From contig NZ_FOLL01000014.1 of NCBI RefSeq assembly GCF_900112315.1, positions 62,001-126,000 of the forward strand: a stretch of 64,000 nucleotides of DNA, in the 5' to 3' direction. Positions 57,739-64,000 of the stretch are shown piece by piece. A program made the translations under genes and the position numbers. The first letter of the stretch is position 1. Every line of letters starts with the position of its first letter. Under the pieces are notes generated by a model. That model did no database searches. It had not been told where the DNA came from and saw nothing but the letters and a program-made list of their open reading frames with translations. The DNA is from Parapedobacter composti. Lineage in GTDB: Bacteria; Bacteroidota; Bacteroidia; Sphingobacteriales; Sphingobacteriaceae.

Positions 57739-60324
57739 ATGATGAGAGACTTGTTATTGACAGCATTAATGTCGTCGATCGGCTTACAGGTACTGGCGAG
57801 CGACCATAAGGGAATAACGTCCACGCAATTGTCTCTTGATCGGTTTACATTGATTGAAAACGGCACGCCGGGTACAATTTTGATTGATGAGAACGAAGAT
57901 GGGGGGGTAATGATCGCTGCCCGGAACCTCCAGGAAGATTTTGCCAGGGTATCGGGCAACCGTGCGACCCTTATCTTCCGGCCCGATAGCAGCCGGTTGA
58001 TCATCGTGGGTACATTGAAGAGCCGTTACATCAACGAGTTGATAAAGAAAAAGAAGATAGACGGTACCGCGTTGAAAGGCAAAAATGAAAAATACCTGAT
58101 GATGGTAATTGACAATCCATTGCAGGGAGTGAAAGAAGCGCTGGTGATTGCCGGCAGCGACAAACGGGGGGCGATATACGGCATATACGAGCTGTCCGAA
58201 CAGATAGGCGTGTCGCCATGGTACGACTGGGCGGATGTCCCGGTAGTCCGGCAGCAAAACTTGTCCATCGCCCGAGGCACCTATACGGCGGGAGAACCGG
58301 CAGTGAAATACCGAGGTATATTCCTGAATGACGAAGCGCCTTGTTTGACCACCTGGGTACACAATACGTATGGAACCCGGTACGGCGACCACCGGTTTTA
58401 TGCCCGCGTGTTCGAGCTGATCCTCCGTTTGCGGGGCAACTTCCTCTGGCCAGCTATGTGGGGCTGGAGCTTCTACGCGGACGATCCGGAAAACAGCAAG
58501 ACAGCCCATGAGATGGGGATCATCATCGGGACCACCCACCACGAGCCGATGGCCCGCAACCATCAGGAGTGGGCCAGGAAACGAAAAGAGTACGGCGCGT
58601 GGGATTACAGCACAAATCAGGAGGTGATAGACCGCTTTTTCCGCGAGGGGATCGAACGGGCATCGGGTACCAATGACCTGACCACCATCGGTATGCGCGG
58701 CGATGGCGATACCCCTATGGGCAGCAAGGAAGGCGAAGACCACAAGTATGTGCCGCGTGATGAGGATAATATTAAACTGCTGGAGAAAATCATCAGAAAC
58801 CAGCGGCAGATTATCAAAGAAGTAACCGGAGAAGCACCCGAAAAAACTCCCCAGGTTTGGGCGATATACAAGGAAGTGCAGCGTTATTTTGATATGGGGC
58901 TGCGGGTGCCCGACGATGTGATCATGCTCTTGTGCGACGACAACTGGGGCAACGTGCGCCGCCTGCCGAGGGGAGAAGAAGAACGGAACCACCCCGGAGG
59001 TTGGGGCATGTATTACCATTTCGATTACGTAGGCGCGCCCCGCAATACGAAATGGTTGAACGTCACCCCTATCCAGAACATGTGGGAACAACTCCAACTG
59101 ACCTACGATTATGGCGTGGATAAAATCTGGATCGTGAATGTGGGCGACCTGAAACCCATGGAATATCCGATCACGCTTTTCCTGGATATGGCATGGAATC
59201 CGGGCAAGTTCACCGTGGATAACCTGCTGGACCATACCCGGGAGTTCTGCGCCCAGCAATTCGGGGAAGAACAAGCCGAAGAAGCGAGCCGTATCCTGAA
59301 CTTGTACAGTAAATACAACGGACGCGTCACGCCGGAGATGCTGGACCGCCACACCTACAATATCGAGACCGGGGAGTGGAAAAAAGTATCCGATGAATAC
59401 GTCAAACTGGAAGCGGAAGCCCTGCGCCAGTATCTCACGCTCAAGCCGGAATACCGGGATGCGTATCAGCAACTGATCCGCTATCCGGTGCAGGCCATGG
59501 CAAATCTGTACGAGATGTACTATGCGCAAGCCATGAATCATAAGCTGTACAAGGAGAACAATCCGCAGGCAAACGCATGGGCCGACAAGGTGGAGGCGGC
59601 TTTCAGGCGCGACAAGGAGTTGAGCCATCAGTACAACAAGGTAATGGCCGGCGGCAAATGGGACGGCATGATGATCCAGAAAAAGATCGGATACACCTCC
59701 TGGAACGACAACTTTCCCGAAGATACCCTACCGGAAATACACCGCATTGCGGACCCTGAGAAAGCCGTTGGCGGTTATCTGTTTACCGGCAAGGATGATG
59801 TCGTAGTAATCGAGGCGGAGCATTATTTTGAAGCGATAGACGCCACGGAAGCCAAATGGACGGTTATTCCCCATATGGGTCGCACGTTGAGCGGCATGGC
59901 CGTGATGCCTTATTCGAAACCGATTGACGGCGCTTCCCTTTCCTATAAGATGCAGATCCCGAAAGACGTTACCGAGGTGACAGTACATGTGGTCGTCAAA
60001 TCGACCTTGGCGTTCCATGACGACAAGGGCCATGAGTATACCGTAGGATTTGAGGGCGGTGAGGAAAAAACCATAAACTTCAATGCCGACTTAAACGAAA
60101 AACCGGAGAATATCTATACGACATTTTACCCAACGGTGGCCCGCCGGGTGGTCAGGAAAGAAGCGAAGCTCCCGCTGCCGACTACGGCCAACGGAGTACA
60201 GACATTAATCGTAAAGCCATTGGACCCTGGTATTGTATTTCAAAAAATAGTCGTTGATTTTGGTGGCTATCAGGATACGTACCTTTTTATGGATGAGTCG
60301 CCCAACCAGCGAATCGCCCCATAG
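57739..60324 (+). CDS. GH115 xylan alpha-1,2-glucuronidase
   Basis: 861 residues from the ATG at 57739 (MMRDLLL, signal to VLAS); the frame stays open to 57589 but that extension is basic and lacks a signal. GH115 features: KYRGIFLNDEAPCLTTWVHN, LRLRGNFLWPAMWGWSFYADDPENSK, THHEPMARNHQEW, IGMRGDGDTPM, the Asp-rich MLLCDDNWGN, and DKIWIVNVGDLKPMEYP. A C-terminal beta-sandwich (~690 onward) ends the protein. GH115 removes (methyl)glucuronic acid from internal and terminal xylose residues, complementing the end-acting GH67 encoded just upstream. Likely periplasmic or surface. Confidence 0.95.
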   Translation: MMRDLLLTALMSSIGLQVLASDHKGITSTQLSLDRFTLIENGTPGTILIDENEDGGVMIAARNLQEDFARVSGNRATLIFRPDSSRLIIVGTLKSRYINELIKKKKIDGTALKGKNEKYLMMVIDNPLQGVKEALVIAGSDKRGAIYGIYELSEQIGVSPWYDWADVPVVRQQNLSIARGTYTAGEPAVKYRGIFLNDEAPCLTTWVHNTYGTRYGDHRFYARVFELILRLRGNFLWPAMWGWSFYADDPENSKTAHEMGIIIGTTHHEPMARNHQEWARKRKEYGAWDYSTNQEVIDRFFREGIERASGTNDLTTIGMRGDGDTPMGSKEGEDHKYVPRDEDNIKLLEKIIRNQRQIIKEVTGEAPEKTPQVWAIYKEVQRYFDMGLRVPDDVIMLLCDDNWGNVRRLPRGEEERNHPGGWGMYYHFDYVGAPRNTKWLNVTPIQNMWEQLQLTYDYGVDKIWIVNVGDLKPMEYPITLFLDMAWNPGKFTVDNLLDHTREFCAQQFGEEQAEEASRILNLYSKYNGRVTPEMLDRHTYNIETGEWKKVSDEYVKLEAEALRQYLTLKPEYRDAYQQLIRYPVQAMANLYEMYYAQAMNHKLYKENNPQANAWADKVEAAFRRDKELSHQYNKVMAGGKWDGMMIQKKIGYTSWNDNFPEDTLPEIHRIADPEKAVGGYLFTGKDDVVVIEAEHYFEAIDATEAKWTVIPHMGRTLSGMAVMPYSKPIDGASLSYKMQIPKDVTEVTVHVVVKSTLAFHDDKGHEYTVGFEGGEEKTINFNADLNEKPENIYTTFYPTVARRVVRKEAKLPLPTTANGVQTLIVKPLDPGIVFQKIVVDFGGYQDTYLFMDESPNQRIAP

Positions 60325-60361
60325 GAAAATGCCACCGCCTTTCCGCAGCGCGAGTATGGCA

Positions 60362-60389
60362 TTCCCGCAGGCGTGCTACGCGCCGGGAA
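60362..60389. terminator. Imperfect hairpin between convergent GH115 and LacI genes
   Basis: TTCCCG and CGGGAA close a stem that continues imperfectly to GCG-TGCTA-CGC. It lies in the 72-bp gap between convergent stop codons. The stem is interrupted, so the call is tentative. Confidence 0.35.
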
Positions 60390-60396
60390 AATACCC

Positions 60397-61440
60397 TCAC
60401 CTTCCGCTTGACGGCGGAAAATGGCGACGGGACGAGCTCTCCCGTATCAGCAGTTTCGGTTCAAGCACCAGTTTTTCCGGCTTATGCTTATAATAATCTC
60501 CTTTTTTCAGCAGTTTAAGAAACAAACGGGCTATTTCTTCCCCCATTTCCACGGTACGTTGATCCACCGTGGAAATGGTAGGGCTTACCAGGCTGGTGAA
60601 CGCCTCGTTGGCGAAACCGACCACACCGACTTCTTCCGGTATGCGCTTGCCCGATGCCTTTAGTTCTTGCACCACCCCCATGGCCGTGAAATCCTCCAAT
60701 GTAAAAACCGCATCGAAATCAATACCCTCGGCCAATAAATCTCGTACACACTGCCGCCCGAACTCCAGGGAGAAATCACCCCTGATGATCAACCGCTCGT
60801 CAACCGGGATGCCATAACGCTCCAGTGCGTCAAGGTATCCCCGTAAACGCTCATTGAAAATATTGATATTCCGGTACTGGTTGATGTGCACAATCCTGCG
60901 GTATCCCGATGCTATCAGGTGCTCCGTCGCCATAAACCCGCCGCGATAGTCGTCTATGGTCACCGACGGCACGTTAAGTTCCGGGGGCACCCGGTCAAAA
61001 AAAGCCAGCGGGATGTTCCTGTCGCGGATCTCAGCATAGCTGCCTGCTACTTCCGTCTCTAATGAAATCGACGCAATAATCCCATCCACCCTGGAGCGGA
61101 GAAACGTCTCGATACCCTTGTTTTCCTGTTTGAGCGACTCCTGCGACTGGTAGAGCAGAATGGTGTAACCGTTCTCGTTCATCACGCCCTCCACCCCGTG
61201 CACCACCGAGCTGAAAAAACTCACGTCGAGCCGCGGCACCAATATACCGATGATCTTCGTTTTGCCCGAACGGAGTGAAGACGCTACTTTATTGGGACGG
61301 TACCCCAGCCGCTCGGCGGTCTCACGTACAGACTGCTTGGTGGCTGCGCTGATGGCGGGATGATCGTTAAGTGCACGGGCTACCGTGGAAAACGTGATGT
61401 TCAGCTCCTTTGCAATATCTAATATGGTAACTTTTTTCAA
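60397..61440 (-). CDS. LacI-family regulator divergent from xylB
   Basis: 347 residues from a TTG at 61440 (L-KKVTILDIAKELN, where homologues begin). The frame runs to another TTG at 61488, but a perfect -7 element at 61490-61497 would place transcription start inside that extension. HTH: TILDIAKELNITFSTVARALNDHPAISAATKQSV. Hinge: VASSLRSGKTKIIGILVPRL. The sensor domain (FFDRVPPELNVPSVTIDDYRGG, FTLEDFTAMGVVQELKASG, VGFANEAFTSLVSPTISTVDQ) is complete. It probably represses xylBA through operator B and may be relieved by xylose or xylulose; the ligand is inference. It differs clearly from the LacI at 54297. Confidence 0.92.
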   Translation of the reverse strand: MKKVTILDIAKELNITFSTVARALNDHPAISAATKQSVRETAERLGYRPNKVASSLRSGKTKIIGILVPRLDVSFFSSVVHGVEGVMNENGYTILLYQSQESLKQENKGIETFLRSRVDGIIASISLETEVAGSYAEIRDRNIPLAFFDRVPPELNVPSVTIDDYRGGFMATEHLIASGYRRIVHINQYRNINIFNERLRGYLDALERYGIPVDERLIIRGDFSLEFGRQCVRDLLAEGIDFDAVFTLEDFTAMGVVQELKASGKRIPEEVGVVGFANEAFTSLVSPTISTVDQRTVEMGEEIARLFLKLLKKGDYYKHKPEKLVLEPKLLIRESSSRRHFPPSSGR

Positions 61441-61489
61441 GTCGAAAAGGTTAATGACTAATTCAACGGCTAATAAAAGGAAAATCAAA

Positions 61490-61497
61490 CAAAAATA
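61490..61497 (-). promoter_or_regulatory. -7 element of the xylB-divergent LacI gene
   Basis: Minus strand TATTTTTG is a perfect TAnnTTTG; no -33 is evident. It gives a ~43-nt leader to the TTG start at 61440 and rules against the upstream TTG. Confidence 0.5.
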
Positions 61498-61506
61498 ACG
61501 ATAGAT

Positions 61507-61537
61507 TTTGGAAATATAAAGGAATGCCTTACCTTTA
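61507..61537 (+). promoter_or_regulatory. xylBA promoter
   Basis: TTTG at 61507-61510 and TACCTTTA (one mismatch from TAnnTTTG) at 61530-61537, with 19 bp between them. Operator B starts on the last base of the -7 element. Confidence 0.65.
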
Positions 61538-61552
61538 TGCCAACGTTAGCAT
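61537..61552. promoter_or_regulatory. LacI-type operator B (xylB transcription start)
   Basis: ATGCCAACGTTAGCAT, a near-perfect 16-bp palindrome (one asymmetric pair), covering the predicted xylBA transcription start. This is classical repressor placement and the best full-length example of the motif in the window. Confidence 0.75.
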
Positions 61553-61578
61553 TTCCATGAAACCTATTTTGTTTCGCT

Positions 61579-63087
61579 ATGTTATTATTAGGTATTGATC
61601 TGGGCACGTCTTCCATTAAAGTATCCGTAGTGGATGCCCAAACAAAGAAATGTATCGCCGCCACCCAGTATCCGGACGATCACGAAAATAAAATACTCTC
61701 CGTTTTACCGGGATGGGCCGAACAGGCGCCGGATATGTGGTGGGATCAGGTCGCGTTGGCTATCCGCAAACTCACGGCAGAAGCATCGTTCAATGCCCGG
61801 GACATCGGTGCCATCGGTATTGCCTACCAAATGCACGGCTTGGTCGTTGTCGACAAAGCGGGCCGGGCAATCCGCAACGCCATCATCTGGTGCGACAGCC
61901 GGGCGGTGGACATCGGCGACGAGGCCTTCGCCGAAATCGGCGCGCAGCAGGCACTGGAACACTTGCTGAATTCGCCCGGAAATTTCACCGCCTCCAAATG
62001 GGCGTGGGTGAAAGCCCATGAACCGGAAACCTACTTACAGGCCCATAAAATCATGCTTCCGGGCGACTACATCGCACTGCGCCTTACCGGCAACGCCACT
62101 ACCAGCATATCGGCGCTTTCTGAAGGCGTCTTCTGGGACTTCAAAAACAACTGCATAGCCGAGTCAATACTCCAGCACTTCGGCTTTGATGAAACCGTCT
62201 TCCCCGAAATCCGGCCGCTATTCGGCGTACACGGCACCCTCGACCCAAAAATCGCGGCACAGCTGGGGCTCCAACCCGGCATTCCGGTAAGCTATAAGGC
62301 AGGCGACCAACCCAACAATGCACTATCGCTCAATGTACTGAAACCGGGTGAAGTGGCTGCTACCGCAGGCACATCGGGCGTTATTTACGCGGTAAGTGAC
62401 CAGCTGGTATATGACCCGGCATCGCGCGTAAACACCTTCGCCCATGTCAATTATACGCCGGAAGCACCGCGGACAGGGGTTTTGCTCTGCATCAACGGAA
62501 CGGGCATTCTCAACCGGTGGGTAAAAGAGCATTTCGGCCATGGCCTCACCTATCAGCAAATGAACACGCTGGGCAAGGCGGTAAGCCCGGGCAGCAACGG
62601 CCTGAAGATCCTGCCTTTCGGCAATGGTGCCGAACGTATCCTACACAATAAGATCCTCGGCGCGCAATTCATCGACCTTGATTTCAACGCGCATGGCCGC
62701 TCCCATGTGTTCCGTGCCTCTCAGGAAGGGATAGCCTGTGCCTTCCGCTACGGGCTCGATATCATCCGGGAGAACGGTATGCGCCCGTCGGTTATCCGCG
62801 CCGGACAAGCCAATATGTTTCTCAGCGAATTATTCACCGAAATCTTTGTGGACGTAACACAGGTGCCGGTTGAACTTTATGAAAGTGATGGCAGCGTAGG
62901 CGCCGCATTGGGTGCCGGTATCGGCGCTGGCGTCTTTACTTCAACGGACGAGGCATTCAGCGGATTGAAAACCATCAAAACCGTGGAACCCCGGGCTTCT
63001 TCTGCTTATGAAGATTATTACCAGGAGTGGAAACGGCTGGTAAATGAACAATTGGCTAAGGAATCCCCGCAGCAGACGAACAATTGA
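61579..63087 (+). CDS. xylB: Xylulokinase (FGGY family)
   Basis: 502 residues, the normal size. It phosphorylates D-xylulose with ATP in the cytoplasm. FGGY features: phosphate-1 loop LGIDLGTSSIKVSVVD with Asp7, substrate motif YQMHGLVVVD, PGDYIALRLTG, catalytic base D243 in KAGDQPNNALS, and adenosine-loop region GSVGAALGAGIGAG. GWAEQAPDMWW is typical of xylulokinases rather than glycerol or ribulokinases. It is followed after 45 bp by xylose isomerase on the same strand, and controlled by operator B at its promoter. The order xylB-xylA is usual in Bacteroidota. Confidence 0.96.
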   Translation: MLLLGIDLGTSSIKVSVVDAQTKKCIAATQYPDDHENKILSVLPGWAEQAPDMWWDQVALAIRKLTAEASFNARDIGAIGIAYQMHGLVVVDKAGRAIRNAIIWCDSRAVDIGDEAFAEIGAQQALEHLLNSPGNFTASKWAWVKAHEPETYLQAHKIMLPGDYIALRLTGNATTSISALSEGVFWDFKNNCIAESILQHFGFDETVFPEIRPLFGVHGTLDPKIAAQLGLQPGIPVSYKAGDQPNNALSLNVLKPGEVAATAGTSGVIYAVSDQLVYDPASRVNTFAHVNYTPEAPRTGVLLCINGTGILNRWVKEHFGHGLTYQQMNTLGKAVSPGSNGLKILPFGNGAERILHNKILGAQFIDLDFNAHGRSHVFRASQEGIACAFRYGLDIIRENGMRPSVIRAGQANMFLSELFTEIFVDVTQVPVELYESDGSVGAALGAGIGAGVFTSTDEAFSGLKTIKTVEPRASSAYEDYYQEWKRLVNEQLAKESPQQTNN

Positions 63088-63132
63088 CAATTGATAAGAT
63101 AACCAAAATAGAGATTTAATAGTATAAATAAC

Positions 63133-64000
63133 ATGACAAACGTACTTATCGGAGATCGCGAATACTTCAAGGGTATCGGCAAGATCGAATACGAAGGCCC
63201 TGAATCGGACAATCCACTGGCCTACCGCTGGTATGACGCAAAGCGGGTTGTAGCCGGAAAAACCATGGAAGAGCACCTGCGCTTCGCCGTAGCCTACTGG
63301 CACTCTTTCACCGGCAATGGCAGCGACCCGTTCGGGGGGCCTACCCTCTTTTTTCCCTGGGATGAAAACAAAGACGTCATCCAACGGGCCAAAGACAAAA
63401 TGGACGCTGCTTTTGAGTTCATCACCAAAATCGGAATGCCCTATTATTGCTTTCATGACGTGGACATCGTGGATTATGGTGATGATGTTGCCGAAAATGA
63501 GCGTCGATTACAGACGCTCGTCGACTACGCCAGTACCAAACAGACCGCCAGCGGGGTGAAACTGCTATGGGGCACAGCCAACCTGTTTTCGCACAAACGG
63601 TATATGAATGGCGCTGCCACGAACCCCCACTTCGCCGTAGTGGCGCACGCCGGGGCGCAGATTAAGGCGGCATTGGACGCCACTATAGCACTTAACGGCG
63701 AAAACTACGTGTTCTGGGGCGGCCGTGAAGGGTATATGACATTGCTCAACACCAACATGAAACGGGAGCAGGAGCACCTGGCCCGTATGCTCCATATTGC
63801 TAAAGACTACGCCCGCAGCCAAGGGTTCCGTGGCACGTTTTTCATTGAGCCCAAGCCATGCGAACCGACCAAGCATCAATACGATTATGATGCGGCTACA
63901 GTAATCGGCTTTCTCCGGCAATACGATTTGCTCGGCGACTTTAAACTGAACCTTGAAGTGAACCACGCTACGTTGGCCGGACACACGTTCCAGCACGAGC
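63133..64000 (+). CDS. xylA: Xylose isomerase (5' part, runs off the window)
   Basis: The first 289 residues of about 440 are visible. It interconverts D-xylose and D-xylulose in the cytoplasm with two divalent metals. Diagnostic segments: [40 protein letters not shown], catalytic H108 and D111 in YYCFHDVDI, the family signature VFWGGREGY, and metal-ligand region [16 protein letters not shown] followed by [15 protein letters not shown]. The insert-bearing N-terminus marks the class II (longer) isomerases. The 45-bp gap to xylB is AT-rich, without a promoter, so the two genes share one transcript. Confidence 0.96.
   Translation, partial: MTNVLIGDREYFKGIGKIEYEGPESDNPLAYRWYDAKRVVAGKTMEEHLRFAVAYWHSFTGNGSDPFGGPTLFFPWDENKDVIQRAKDKMDAAFEFITKIGMPYYCFHDVDIVDYGDDVAENERRLQTLVDYASTKQTASGVKLLWGTANLFSHKRYMNGAATNPHFAVVAHAGAQIKAALDATIALNGENYVFWGGREGYMTLLNTNMKREQEHLARMLHIAKDYARSQGFRGTFFIEPKPCEPTKHQYDYDAATVIGFLRQYDLLGDFKLNLEVNHATLAGHTFQHE

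Noticed and set aside
57784-59628. 614-codon open frame on the minus strand
   Set aside because: It lies wholly opposite the GH115 gene, has no signal or recognisable domain, and its composition follows the antisense of the real gene; a shadow.

Overview
This window is a chromosomal segment of a Bacteroidota bacterium, most likely from the Sphingobacteriaceae (Pedobacter, Olivibacter or Parapedobacter-like; the genus is inference). Supporting signs are five SusC/SusD pairs (one SusC cut by the window edge), a hybrid two-component regulator, an ECF sigma/FecR pair, many SPII lipoproteins, and promoters fitting the Bacteroidota TTTG-N19-21-TAnnTTTG pattern. Base composition looks balanced. I saw no rRNA, tRNA, insertion sequence, phage gene or CRISPR array.

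Layout. (1) 1-5724, plus strand: the tail of an uptake operon with a SusC 3' end, SusD, an internally duplicated lipoprotein and two serine hydrolases of the class C beta-lactamase fold. It contains no carbohydrate enzyme, so its substrate is unknown. A strong bidirectional terminator follows. (2) 5867-15817, minus strand: an ECF sigma factor, a FecR anti-sigma factor, a SusC with an STN signalling domain, SusD and two accessory lipoproteins. This is a transenvelope-signalling uptake locus without a degradative enzyme. (3) 15962-64000: a large xylan utilisation region.

The xylan region has several transcription units. Minus 21613-15962 carries a GH10 xylanase lipoprotein, a GPH/MFS transporter, a cytoplasmic GH43 and a SASA-type acetylesterase. 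Minus 25866-21802 is a hybrid two-component regulator (HTCS). Minus 41379-25940 carries SusC-SusD-SusC-SusD, a surface lipoprotein, a GH10 with inserted CBMs, and GH95; this matches the gene order known from the large Bacteroides xylan PUL. Plus 41952-42791 is a CE1 esterase. Minus 46915-42819 is GH43 then GH127; minus 48689-47106 is another GH43. Minus 54036-48956 is a further SusC/SusD pair. Plus 54297-60324 is a LacI regulator, GH67 and GH115. Minus 61440-60397 is a second LacI regulator, and plus 61579-64000 is xylulokinase and xylose isomerase, the latter cut by the window end.

How it works together (inference from families): surface GH10 enzymes cut glucuronoarabinoxylan, SusC/D pairs import oligosaccharides, periplasmic GH67, GH115, GH43, GH95, GH127 and esterases strip side chains, the MFS carrier moves short products inward, a cytoplasmic GH43 releases xylose, and XylA/XylB feed the pentose phosphate pathway. 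Regulation appears layered. A 21-bp-period direct repeat, fitting an AraC-type (HTCS) site, sits about 30 bp upstream of the predicted -7 elements of two minus-strand units. Two distinct LacI-type palindromes recur at the GH10/MFS operon, the third SusC/D-LacI intergenic region and the xylB promoter.
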